A stretch of 9,349 bases of DNA, taken from NCBI GenBank assembly GCA_020052545.1, contig JAGVOV010000009.1, positions 1 through 9,349 on the forward strand. The letters are read 5' to 3'. Origin of the DNA: an archaeon (GTDB lineage Archaea; Nanobdellota; Nanobdellia; Woesearchaeales; JAGVOV01). This document shows positions 1 through 7,482 of this stretch, piece by piece. Below the pieces are notes generated by a model. The model saw nothing but the letters and a program-made list of their open reading frames with translations, was not told where the DNA came from and made no database searches. Numbering within the stretch: position 1 is the first letter of the stretch; the number at the start of each line of letters is the position of its first letter. The position numbers were made by a program, and so were the translations under genes.

Positions 1-1
1 T

Positions 2-250
2 ACAAAACTCATACAAGAGATAGCGAAGAGGCTTGACATAACCGAGAGACAGGCACGCTTCATCAAAGACACAGAGATGAAGGCCGCTTTATTGAAAGGG
101 AGATTCAATCTTAAGATACTGAAGCAGAGAGAGCAGAAATCGGTCTTCCTGATACAAGGCGATGAAGTTTTCTTGTTACATGGAAAGAAGGCAGATGAGA
201 TAATCTCAACTTTCTACTATGAGAAGGCAGAGAATCCTGATGAGATAAGA
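2..250 (+). repeat. Helical module 0, C-terminal end only
   Basis: This is the last part of a helical domain cut by the window edge. It contains the conserved helix pair (EIAKRLDITERQARFI, then EMKAALLKG) and the following LKQR...VFLI...G..A strand pair. Both elements recur in the same order just before every other phosphohistidine domain in the window. It shows that the gene begins upstream with at least one more module. Confidence 0.85.
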
Positions 251-3200
251 GGCCAGTGCGCCTGTCCGGGGAGCGCGAAGGGCATAGTCAAGATAGTCAA
301 AGGCCCTGGAGACATGGCAAAATTCAATCAGGGCGACATCCTGCTCAGTCCTGCCACAAATCCTAACATCGTTCCAGCGATGCAGAAGGCTGCAGCGATC
401 GTGACAGATGAAGGCGGCATAACCTGCCATGCAGCAATTGTGTCAAGAGAGCTCGGCACGCCGTGCGTCATCGGAACAAAAGTCGCCACAAGGACATTTA
501 AGGATGGTGATTTAGTAGAGGTTGACGCGACAAACGGCATAATAAAAAGAATCGACCAGGAAGTCGAGTGGGAAAGGCTAGCAACAAGGGGAAAAGGCCA
601 GGCAAATCTCATCTTGGACCAGTTGATACAGGCTTTCAGACGCAATCTTTTCGGCTGTTTATATGATGATAATTTCAACCCGACATTTTACAGGCAGTTC
701 GACAACTCAAGATGGTTCGCAAGGCATGAAGTTGACAGGATTGTTGATATTTACGCTAAGAAAGAGGCCGAGAATCCTGCTTTCTTGATAGATTATGCAA
801 AGAGGATAATCCAGCTAGAGGACGATATAAAGAAAGCAACGGACAAGCACAAAGGCAAAGATTTCAGCAAGATGGGCAAGAAAGAGCTTGTAAATGTCTT
901 GAAAGAAGTTTTTGAGGTCGCGACAAGGATGCTCGGCCCGGCATACAGCTACATAATGATAAACCGCTTCTTCCCTGACCAGATCACGGCATTGATCACA
1001 GAGAAAGAGCATGATTTCAAGAAGCAGCAGGAATACACAAAAGTCATCTTCACCAGCGACAAGCCTACACAGATAAGGGAAGAGAAAGAGAATCTACTGA
1101 AGATAGCGAAGCTGGCGAAAGGTCTTGGCATGGAGAGCGAAGAGGTTGTGCAGCTGATATCAGACCATCAGCAGAAATATGGCTATCTTAGCAGGCAGTA
1201 CTGGCTCGGCGAGCCGCAGAGCATCGGGACTGTGACAGAAAGAGTGAAGGAGCTTGTCAGCGCAGACATAGAAAAAGAATTTGAAGAAATTAAGGCATTG
1301 AAGAACAGCAGGCAAGAGACTGAAAAGATAATAAAAAAGCTGAAACTCGGCAAGGAAGAGAGAACAAAGATCGCAGCGATAAAAGAGCTGCTTTTCTATG
1401 CCCAGAACTGGGATGAGAGCTACAATTACCATGTCCATTATCTGGAGCCATTGTGGCACGAGACTGCAGAAAGGATCGGCGTTTCAAGAGAAGGCTTTGC
1501 AGAGATGACTATGCAGGAGATACTTAGCGGTCTTGAGCAAGGATTAAGCGATGAAAAAAGGAAAGAAGCTGAGAAGAGAGTTGAGAATAATGTATTTCTC
1601 TATGAGAACGGAAAAGAGACAATATTGATAGAAAAAGAGCTTGATGATTATTACATGAAAGAGAAGGCAAATGAGCCTGACTACGGCCACCTGACTGAGC
1701 TGAAAGGCCAGCCGGCGTCTCCAGGAAAAGTGAGAGGCAAAGTCGCCATCTGCCTCGCGATAGAAGACATAGCTAAAGTTCATAAGGGTGACATCTTAGT
1801 TGCTGCTGCCACAACACCCGCATTTGTTCCAGCGATGGAACGGGCAGCAGCAATTGTCACCAATGAAGGCGGGCTTTTGAGCCATGCCGCCATAGTGAGC
1901 AGGGAACTGAATGTACCTTGTGTTGTGGGAACGAAGATATGCACAAAAGCCCTGTTTGACGGCGACCTGATAGAGGTTGACGCGGACAATGGCATCGTGA
2001 AGATATTAGAGAGAGCAGGGAAAAGATCAGGCTATGTGGCCTTGTGGGAGATTGACAAGACGCCAGTTTACATGCATTTCGATCCTTTGGCGGGGTATGC
2101 GCAGGACTTCAAGAAATATGGCCTGCCGAACTGCAAAGAAGCTATTGAGTACTATGTCAACGGGAAAGTCTGGGGGATATTTGACAAGGAGGATTTCAGG
2201 AGCGTGGGAAAAGCGGTCTTTGAGAAGATAATAAAAGAGCCGGAATGGATGGAAAAATGGGACCAGAGATTGATAGAGATAAACAAGGAATTTTTCAGGC
2301 TCAGCAAGTTCGTCTTAAATTCAAATTTCAAGAGCTACAGCAACCGCGAATTGGCTTTGCTGATGGACAAGATAGGCAAGCTCAAGAGAGAGGCCCATTT
2401 CATGGGCCAGATAGCTTTCGCATGCGAGACTGTGGAGCCGTTCTTCAGCAATTATGTCGGCAAGATATTGGCAGAGAGGATAAAGAGGCTCGGCCTGGAC
2501 TACAGCGCTCAAGATGCATTCGGCACATTGAGCATGCCTAACAGGGAAAACGCGCTCTATCTCCATGAGCTCGGTATAATGAAGACAGCGCACGAGATAA
2601 AAGAGCTTGAGAGCGCAAAAAAGATCCTGATAGAGAACAATGCGGCTGATGTCCTCTCAAAGCTTAGGGAAAGCGAGCCTTATGCAGCTGACTTGATAGA
2701 ACAGCATTACAATAATTTTTCATGGATGCCTTACATGTATGAGGGTCCTAGCTATTCAAGAGAGTATTTTGTCGAGCTTATCCAAGGGATGCTTAAGACT
2801 AATTTTGACTTCGGTCAGATAAAGAAGCTCGAGGACAGGAATATTGAAGGCTACATAAAGCAGCAGAGGATGATTGAAGAGCTGCAGCTGGACAATGTGG
2901 AAAGAAGATACATCAAGATAGTCCAGGATTTCATCTATGGAAAAGGATTCAGGAAAGACGCGCTTTACTTCAACCATTACGCTGTTGAAGGGCTTCTGGA
3001 TGAGATAGCTGCAAGGCTCGGCATAAGTTTCCAGCAGGCAACAGCGATGGCGCCTTCTGAGATTGTCACGGCGCTCTCTCTCGGCAGGTTTGACGCAGAG
3101 ATATTGGCAAAAAGGAGAGAGAAAAGCATATGCGTCCATACTGAGACAAGCGACACATGGTATTACGGCGATGATGCCGAGGCTTTCATCAATGACAACA

Positions 3201-5119
3201 ACGTGAAGCTTGCTGAAGAGGCTGACGAGAGCATAATGGAATTCAACGGCCAAGTGGCGTGCACAGGATACGCGAAAGGCCGCGTCAAGATCATACTTAG
3301 CCCGGCTGATATGCCGAAGATGGAGCAGGGCGATATTTTAGTCGCGTTCGCCACAAATCCTGATGTTGTTCCGGCGATGAAGAAGGCAGGAGCCATAGTC
3401 ACTGACATGGGCGGCATAACATGCCACGCAGCTATTGTCAGCAGAGAATTGGGAACACCATGCGTCATCGGAACAAATATAGCGACAAAAGTCCTGAAAG
3501 ACGGCTATCTGGTAGAGGTTGACGCAAAGAAAGGCATAATCAAGATACTTGAGAAGACGGGGTCAGAAACCAAGCAAACTTCAGAAGCGGTCATTGAAAC
3601 TCAGGAAGACAATCCTTACTTGGCAGAATACGGCCCATACTTCAGGTTCTCGGGCGATCAGGAAGTCAGCCCTATGCCAGTCATACTTTTCATGAGCGGC
3701 ATGGGAAACAAGTTCAAGCAGTATGTGGGAGAGAAGCACGATTATTTCCTGTGCAGGTTCAGGGATAACAATGGCGACTGGTGCTACTCGAAGAAATCTA
3801 TTCCAATAGCCGAAAGGATCTATGAAAAGATCAAGAGAAAGGACTTTTTTGAGTTCTTCATGAAAAGGCATCATTATTTTGAGAAGAGGCTCATAAAAGT
3901 CTGCAAAGACATGCTGAAGGAAGACCTTGGCGCAGCGTCAAATGAGGAGCTGATGAATCTCTACAATACTTATTGCCAGGCATACATAGACCTTTATGCC
4001 GCAGCAGCAGTAATCAGCGCACTTGACCTTACCGGGACCTTGACCAATGACCTTATATCAAGGCTCAAGGCCAAAACTGAGAATTATCAGGAGGCATTTA
4101 GCTTGCTCACGACACCATTGGAGAAATCAAGGCTGAGGAAATTTGAGATAGAATGCCTGAAACTGGCGATATTTGCCAAGAAAACATGCAGCAAGCTTTT
4201 TGAGAGCGATGCTGATGCCATAGCTTCAAAGCTCCATGAGCACCAGGATCTTGACCTGCTGATAGGAAGAGTTGTGGACAGATATGGCTATCTCAATTAC
4301 AAGTATGAGGGCAGCCCATACTCGAAACTGGATATAATCAGGATAATAAAGAATGTCTTTGACACAAATATCAGCATCATAGGCAAGATTGAGAGCTTTG
4401 AATCTGACAAGATTGAGCTGGAAAAAAATCAAAAACAGCTAAGCAAGGAACTCAATTTAGATGAGGAAGAGCTCTATCTAGTTGATGTAGTGAAAAGGCT
4501 GATGTTCCAGAAGTTCGGGAGGAAAGAGGTTCAGTTCTACAGCCACTACAGGTTCTCTTTCCTATTAAAAGAGATTGCCAAGAGGATCGGCATAGAAGAG
4601 AAAGAGGCAAGATATATCCTGCTGAATGAGATGGAGGATGCGCTGCTCAATGGAAATATCGACATGCAGGAACTCAAGGACAGGATGCGCCATATGGTAT
4701 TTGCCAGCAAGGACGGTGTGATAAAGGTCTATTCCGGAGACGAGGCTGACAGGATTGCAGAGATAATCCAGAATGAGATTCCTGAAGGCAATGATATCAC
4801 AGGCCAATGCGCATACCCTGGAAAAGTCCAAGGGATTGTCAAGATAGTCAACAGCAGGGACGATATGGCAGGATTTGAACGCGGCCAGATCCTTGTAAGC
4901 AATTCCACAAATCCGGACTTGATGCCTGCGATCGAGAAAGCTGCAGCCATCGTCACAGATGAAGGTGGAGTCTTATGCCACGCGGCTATAGTCTCAAGAG
5001 AATTGAAGATACCATGCGTCATAGGGACAAGATCAGGCACAGCCAGACTGAAAGACGGCATGCTTGTCGAGGTAGATGCTTCAAACGCTACTGTGAGGGT
5101 TGTTGAAAATGTGGACTGA
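2..5119 (+). CDS. Giant modular protein with four PEP-synthase-type phosphohistidine domains, 5' end outside window
   Basis: The reading frame is open from nucleotide 2 to the TGA at 5117-5119, giving 1705 visible residues (roughly 190-200 kDa) with the N-terminus missing. The ATG at 77 is not the start: the 25 codons before it align with the same internal stretch of later modules (LIQEIAKRLDI versus LLKEIAKRIGI). The protein alternates helical domains with PEP-utiliser swivelling domains. Their catalytic histidines are residues 118, 603, 1117 and 1635, counted from the ATG at 77, so the repeat period is 485-518 residues. Family knowledge: this domain carries a phosphohistidine between an ATP-grasp domain and an acceptor site. 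This ORF has no ATP-grasp and no TIM barrel in the visible part, so it presumably depends on the ATP-grasp encoded downstream or on one upstream of the window. No signal peptide or membrane segment is evident, so it is probably cytoplasmic. Acceptor substrates are unknown. Domain assignment is secure; function is not. Confidence 0.9.
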   Translation, partial: TKLIQEIAKRLDITERQARFIKDTEMKAALLKGRFNLKILKQREQKSVFLIQGDEVFLLHGKKADEIISTFYYEKAENPDEIRGQCACPGSAKGIVKIVKGPGDMAKFNQGDILLSPATNPNIVPAMQKAAAIVTDEGGITCHAAIVSRELGTPCVIGTKVATRTFKDGDLVEVDATNGIIKRIDQEVEWERLATRGKGQANLILDQLIQAFRRNLFGCLYDDNFNPTFYRQFDNSRWFARHEVDRIVDIYAKKEAENPAFLIDYAKRIIQLEDDIKKATDKHKGKDFSKMGKKELVNVLKEVFEVATRMLGPAYSYIMINRFFPDQITALITEKEHDFKKQQEYTKVIFTSDKPTQIREEKENLLKIAKLAKGLGMESEEVVQLISDHQQKYGYLSRQYWLGEPQSIGTVTERVKELVSADIEKEFEEIKALKNSRQETEKIIKKLKLGKEERTKIAAIKELLFYAQNWDESYNYHVHYLEPLWHETAERIGVSREGFAEMTMQEILSGLEQGLSDEKRKEAEKRVENNVFLYENGKETILIEKELDDYYMKEKANEPDYGHLTELKGQPASPGKVRGKVAICLAIEDIAKVHKGDILVAAATTPAFVPAMERAAAIVTNEGGLLSHAAIVSRELNVPCVVGTKICTKALFDGDLIEVDADNGIVKILERAGKRSGYVALWEIDKTPVYMHFDPLAGYAQDFKKYGLPNCKEAIEYYVNGKVWGIFDKEDFRSVGKAVFEKIIKEPEWMEKWDQRLIEINKEFFRLSKFVLNSNFKSYSNRELALLMDKIGKLKREAHFMGQIAFACETVEPFFSNYVGKILAERIKRLGLDYSAQDAFGTLSMPNRENALYLHELGIMKTAHEIKELESAKKILIENNAADVLSKLRESEPYAADLIEQHYNNFSWMPYMYEGPSYSREYFVELIQGMLKTNFDFGQIKKLEDRNIEGYIKQQRMIEELQLDNVERRYIKIVQDFIYGKGFRKDALYFNHYAVEGLLDEIAARLGISFQQATAMAPSEIVTALSLGRFDAEILAKRREKSICVHTETSDTWYYGDDAEAFINDNNVKLAEEADESIMEFNGQVACTGYAKGRVKIILSPADMPKMEQGDILVAFATNPDVVPAMKKAGAIVTDMGGITCHAAIVSRELGTPCVIGTNIATKVLKDGYLVEVDAKKGIIKILEKTGSETKQTSEAVIETQEDNPYLAEYGPYFRFSGDQEVSPMPVILFMSGMGNKFKQYVGEKHDYFLCRFRDNNGDWCYSKKSIPIAERIYEKIKRKDFFEFFMKRHHYFEKRLIKVCKDMLKEDLGAASNEELMNLYNTYCQAYIDLYAAAAVISALDLTGTLTNDLISRLKAKTENYQEAFSLLTTPLEKSRLRKFEIECLKLAIFAKKTCSKLFESDADAIASKLHEHQDLDLLIGRVVDRYGYLNYKYEGSPYSKLDIIRIIKNVFDTNISIIGKIESFESDKIELEKNQKQLSKELNLDEEELYLVDVVKRLMFQKFGRKEVQFYSHYRFSFLLKEIAKRIGIEEKEARYILLNEMEDALLNGNIDMQELKDRMRHMVFASKDGVIKVYSGDEADRIAEIIQNEIPEGNDITGQCAYPGKVQGIVKIVNSRDDMAGFERGQILVSNSTNPDLMPAIEKAAAIVTDEGGVLCHAAIVSRELKIPCVIGTRSGTARLKDGMLVEVDASNATVRVVENVD
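251..553 (+). repeat. Phosphohistidine swivel domain 1
   Basis: The domain runs from GQCACPG to GIIKRI, 101 residues. The active-site motif is TCHAAIVSREL with the catalytic His codon at 428-430. TCH is the form I associate with PEP synthases. The acidic-hydrophobic DGDLVEVDA stretch near the end is typical of the family. Confidence 0.93.
554..1705 (+). repeat. Helical module 1
   Basis: About 384 residues, predicted mostly helical, between phosphohistidine domains 1 and 2. Blocks shared with the other modules are a K..L......LLKIAKLAK segment (near 1098-1125), a DHQQKYGYLSRQYWLGEP aromatic motif with its His at 1166-1168, an YNYHVHYLEPLWHETAERIGVS helix (near 1424-1489) and a final KRVENNVFLY strand. 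The first third shows little similarity to the other modules. The position between an ATP-grasp system and a His domain matches the rifampin-binding domain of rifampin phosphotransferase. Substrate unknown. Confidence 0.7.
1706..2008 (+). repeat. Phosphohistidine swivel domain 2
   Basis: The domain runs from GQPASPG to GIVKIL, 101 residues. The catalytic His is at 1883-1885 within LSHAAIVSREL, so the usual Cys before His is Ser and the Thr is Leu. This is the most divergent active-site motif of the six but keeps the His and the following AAIVSRE. Confidence 0.92.
2009..3247 (+). repeat. Helical module 2
   Basis: About 413 residues. The start has a strand-rich stretch (YVALWEIDKTPVYMHF...) ending in a KVWGIFDKEDF...EKII segment. 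Modules 3, 4 and 5 have counterparts (DWCYSKKSI...EKI, ACWYKDNEFSY, DIAFYYGKDDSF). The aromatic motif is QHYNNFSWMPYMYEGPSYS with its His at 2705-2707. The later FNHYAVEGLLDEIAARLGIS helix and LAKRREKSICV strand match the common pattern. Acceptor substrate unknown. Confidence 0.7.
3248..3550 (+). repeat. Phosphohistidine swivel domain 3
   Basis: The domain runs from GQVACTG to GIIKIL, 101 residues, with TCHAAIVSRELG and the catalytic His at 3425-3427. It is close to domain 6: I count 24 differences in the 101 aligned positions, and they share 17-19-nt identical DNA runs. Confidence 0.93.
3551..4801 (+). repeat. Helical module 3 with polar linker
   Basis: About 417 residues. It opens with a polar Glu/Thr/Ser/Gln-rich linker of about 30 residues (3551-3640) that modules 1 and 2 lack, then a strand-rich start (YFRFSGDQEVSPMPVI). 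An LTTP motif (near 4105-4120), an aromatic motif DRYGYLNYKYEGSPYS (near 4277-4324) and a YSHYRFSFLLKEIAKRIGIE helix (near 4538-4597) mark the family pattern. A short LLIGRVV insertion separates the conserved His from the aromatic motif. Acceptor substrate unknown. Confidence 0.7.
4802..5104 (+). repeat. Phosphohistidine swivel domain 4
   Basis: The domain runs from GQCAYPG to ATVRVV at the C-terminus of the giant protein, with LCHAAIVSREL and the catalytic His at 4979-4981. The protein ends four residues after the domain, so translation stops exactly at a module boundary. Confidence 0.92.
5095..5111 (+). promoter_or_regulatory. Shine-Dalgarno and ATG of the second ORF, inside the end of the first ORF
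   Basis: GAGGG at 5095-5099 lies 9 nt before the ATG at 5109-5111, while the preceding ORF stops at 5117-5119. The 11-nt overlap suggests translational coupling. This pair supports ATG 5109 over the TTG at 5100, which lies directly on the motif. A TGA at 5094-5096 closes the second frame upstream. Confidence 0.65.
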
Positions 5120-6164
5120 GCTCTCGCACGAGAAGCGCGGCCATATCCAGCCTACGCTGCTTTACTGGCTTGGCGCAAGCAAGGCGTGCAAACTAGTCGG
5201 CTTTCCAGGAAAGCTTGCCTGCTGGTACAAGGACAATGAGTTCAGCTACCTTGTCGAGAAAGGCGTCTTTGAAAAAGCTGGAAAAGAAATACTGAATAGA
5301 CTGATAAGGAATGATGATTTTTTGAATGAGATTATAAAGAACAACGAGCAAAAAATTCCAGAAATGCTGCAGGCAGCAGAGGCGCTCGTTAAAGCTAAGA
5401 ATTTTAAGTCCTGGCAGGAATGGCAGCAAAAGTTCATTGACATGATGATCTTGAGCGTCATGGGCACAGTAATGGAGATGGAGACGCCAGTACTGAGCAA
5501 TGAGCTCGAAAGCATTTTAGTCCGGAAACTCGGGAAAGATAATCCAAAGGTTGGGGAATACTTCCAAGTCCTGACAACACCAACAGAGCTTACAATTTCA
5601 CAGAAAGAAGAGGTTGAACTGCTCAAGCTAAAGACTGACAGCCAGATAAAAGACCACACCAAGAAATACTCCTTCATCGCCTTCGGCTATGGTGGCCCAG
5701 GCTGGAGCGAAGCAGACATAAGGAAAAGGCTCGATGATTTGCCTGAAGATGCAATAAAAGAGAAGGAAAACGCGAGGATTGAATTAAGAGAGAAGCAAAA
5801 TAGCATCATTCAAGAATTAAGCTTATCAATCCAAGAGCAAAGTCTTTTCGAGACGCTAAGAGTCCTAGGTTTCTGGAAGTTTGAGAGGAAATTACTGAAC
5901 CAGAAAGCTCATTGGCTGATGGAGAGCCTCTTTGAGCATATTGCAAAAATTAATAATGTCTCTTTAGCAGAAGCGAAGATGCTGCTGCCTGAAGAGATTG
6001 AGGATGCGTTGAACAAGAATACTGACAGATATGCCTTAAAAGAAAGGAGTGAATGCCTTGTCGTGTTTGAAGGAGATGAATACAAGTTATACGGCAAAGA
6101 TACTGCCATCCTAAAAATTATCCATCAGGATCTTTCGGTCAACACTGATGTTTCCGAAATCAGG
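5109..6164 (+). repeat. Helical module 4
   Basis: About 352 residues, the shortest complete helical module here. It has a strand-rich start (MWTELSHEKRG...LLYWLG...ACWYKDNEFSYLV), LTTPTELTISQKEEVELLKLKT (near 5571-5640) and the aromatic motif DHTKKYSFIAFGYGGPGWS with His at 5655-5657. It ends with an ALKERSECLVVFEGDEYKLY strand pair. Acceptor substrate unknown. Confidence 0.7.
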
Positions 6165-7481
6165 GGAGCAACAGCATTTCCTGGCTTCGCCTCCGGATTG
6201 GTTAAGATTGTAGACACAGCTGAAGATATGGCAAAATTCAACGAAGGTGACATCTTGGTCTCTGCTTCCACCTCAGTGCAGATACTTCCTGTGATGAAGA
6301 AGGCTGCTGCAATAATAACTGACACCGGTGGCATAACATGCCATGCTGCGATTGTGGCAAGGGAGATAAAGACGCCGACAGTCATAGGGACAAGGATTGC
6401 CACAAAAGTTTTAAAGGACAATGATTTTGTTGAGGTTGACGCAGGCAAAGGCTTGATAAAGATAAAAGGTGAAAAAATGGCAAAAAACATACTCTGGTTC
6501 AATGAGATAAGCAAGAAAGATGTTCCTCTTGTCGGAGGCAAAGGCGCTTCTTTAGGCGAGATGTCAAACCATGGATTTCCAGTCCCCCCAGGATTCTGCG
6601 TTACTGCTCAGGCGTATGAGGCTTTCCTTGATAAAAGCGGCGCCAAGAAGGAAATATTTGAGATTTTGAAGAAAAATGATGTTGACAAGACTGAGCAGCT
6701 GCAGAAAGCGTCAGACAAGATAAGGGATATGATAATAAAGGCAAAGATGCCGGATGACATAAAGAAGGACATCGTGTCAAATTATGCCAAGCTTGATGGC
6801 TTTGTCGCTGTGAGGAGTTCTGCCACCGCGGAAGATCTGCCGGACGCGAGCTTTGCGGGCCAGCAGGACACTTACTTGAATGTCAAGGGCAGCGATGATG
6901 TTGTCAGGAACGTCCAGAAATGCTGGGCCTCCTTGTTCATGGCGCGTGCAATCTTCTACAGGGAAAAAAACAAGTTCCAGCATGACCAAGTATTGATATC
7001 TGTCGTTATCCAAAAGATGATCAACTCTGATTCCGCTGGAGTGATGTTCACAATAAATCCAGTGACAAACAGCGATGAGGAGCTGATAATAGAGGGCGCT
7101 TTCGGCCTTGGAGAGGCTGTCGTCGCAGGCATGGTCAATCCGGACAATTACGTCGTTGACAAGAAGAGCCTGAGGATTACAAATGCCACAGTCAATGAGA
7201 AGAAATTTGGCATCTTTAGGGGCAAGGACGGCAAGAACTTCGAGAAGAAATTTTCGCCGAGCGAAGCCAACAAGCGCGTTTTGACTGACGCACAGATAAA
7301 GGAGCTTGCGAAAATCGGCAACAGCCTTGAGAAGCACTATGGCTGGCCGCAGGATACCGAATGGGCTATCGAAGCAGGCACAATCTACATGACCCAGTCT
7401 AGGCCGATAACGACATACAAGAAGCAGGCGAAGAAGCCTGAGACTAAGCAGAAGTTTAGCCTGGACATGGATTTCTTTTAA
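5109..7481 (+). CDS. Helical + phosphohistidine + ATP-grasp (PPDK_N) protein, permuted PEP-synthase-like
   Basis: The product has 790 residues from ATG 5109. Residues 1-352 form a helical module and 353-452 a phosphohistidine domain with TCHAAIVARE (His412). Residues 457 to about 770 form a PEP-synthase/PPDK-type ATP-grasp domain. That domain shows GGKGASLGEM (Lys478), AVRSSATAEDLPDASFAGQQ (Arg569), EGAFGLGEAVVAG, the DTEWAIE acid (Glu751) and QSRPIT (Gln763, Arg765). Family role: the domain transfers the ATP beta-phosphate to a swivel His, giving AMP and Pi. Canonical PEP synthase runs ATP-grasp, His, TIM barrel; rifampin phosphotransferase runs ATP-grasp, helical, His. Here the ATP-grasp is last, so the order is permuted, and no TIM barrel exists. 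All catalytic positions look intact, so it is probably active and may charge the His domains of its neighbours. The C-terminus is a Lys-rich linker ending SLDMDFF. Confidence 0.9.
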   Translation: MWTELSHEKRGHIQPTLLYWLGASKACKLVGFPGKLACWYKDNEFSYLVEKGVFEKAGKEILNRLIRNDDFLNEIIKNNEQKIPEMLQAAEALVKAKNFKSWQEWQQKFIDMMILSVMGTVMEMETPVLSNELESILVRKLGKDNPKVGEYFQVLTTPTELTISQKEEVELLKLKTDSQIKDHTKKYSFIAFGYGGPGWSEADIRKRLDDLPEDAIKEKENARIELREKQNSIIQELSLSIQEQSLFETLRVLGFWKFERKLLNQKAHWLMESLFEHIAKINNVSLAEAKMLLPEEIEDALNKNTDRYALKERSECLVVFEGDEYKLYGKDTAILKIIHQDLSVNTDVSEIRGATAFPGFASGLVKIVDTAEDMAKFNEGDILVSASTSVQILPVMKKAAAIITDTGGITCHAAIVAREIKTPTVIGTRIATKVLKDNDFVEVDAGKGLIKIKGEKMAKNILWFNEISKKDVPLVGGKGASLGEMSNHGFPVPPGFCVTAQAYEAFLDKSGAKKEIFEILKKNDVDKTEQLQKASDKIRDMIIKAKMPDDIKKDIVSNYAKLDGFVAVRSSATAEDLPDASFAGQQDTYLNVKGSDDVVRNVQKCWASLFMARAIFYREKNKFQHDQVLISVVIQKMINSDSAGVMFTINPVTNSDEELIIEGAFGLGEAVVAGMVNPDNYVVDKKSLRITNATVNEKKFGIFRGKDGKNFEKKFSPSEANKRVLTDAQIKELAKIGNSLEKHYGWPQDTEWAIEAGTIYMTQSRPITTYKKQAKKPETKQKFSLDMDFF
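6165..6464 (+). repeat. Phosphohistidine swivel domain 5
   Basis: The domain runs from GATAFPG to GLIKI, 100 residues, with TCHAAIVAREI and the catalytic His at 6342-6344. It starts GAT where the other five start GQ, and has ARE for SRE. It is the only swivel domain in the window on the same chain as an ATP-grasp domain, which follows within about four residues. Confidence 0.93.
6467..6479 (+). promoter_or_regulatory. Candidate internal Shine-Dalgarno and ATG for the ATP-grasp domain
   Basis: AGGTGA at 6467-6472, a good complement to the usual archaeal 16S rRNA tail, sits 4 nt before an in-frame ATG at 6477-6479. The peptide from that ATG (MAKNILWFNEISKKDVPLVG) reads like a native PEP-synthase N-terminus. 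Internal initiation would give a free ATP-grasp protein of 334 residues. Whether this site is used cannot be told from sequence. Confidence 0.5.
6477..7421 (+). other. ATP-grasp (PPDK_N/PEP synthase N-terminal) domain, the only one in the window
   Basis: Counted from the Met at 6477, the key residues are Lys22, Arg113, Glu295, Gln307 and Arg309. From memory, the equivalent residues of Listeria rifampin phosphotransferase are Lys22, Arg117, Glu297, Gln309 and Arg311. Length and spacing therefore match a complete nucleotide-binding domain that begins at its natural N-terminus. The domain looks fused onto the preceding swivel domain. Confidence 0.9.
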
Positions 7482-7482
7482 G

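Noticed and set aside
77..79. ATG 77 as the start of the giant protein
   Set aside because: The frame stays open before it, and the upstream residues match an internal part of other modules.
2756..3253. A 165-codon minus-strand open frame, and similar ones opposite each swivel domain
   Set aside because: The minus-strand frames opposite the swivel domains resemble each other only because the domains on the plus strand are repeated. No independent coding evidence.
4565..4620. Helix-turn-helix look-alike (LLKEIAKRIGIEEKEARYI) suggesting DNA binding
   Set aside because: The same stretch occurs at the same place before every swivel domain and belongs to the helical module of PEP-utilising enzymes.
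5097..5119. Programmed frameshift joining the first and second ORFs
   Set aside because: The frames overlap by only about 23 nt with no convincing slippery heptamer. A Shine-Dalgarno motif and ATG explain the second ORF better.
7450..7478. PIP-box-like C-terminus (QKFSLDMDFF) on the ATP-grasp protein next to a clamp-loader gene
   Set aside because: Spacing does not fit QxxhxxFF: either the Gln or the hydrophobic residue is out of register. Probably a coincidental acidic-aromatic tail.
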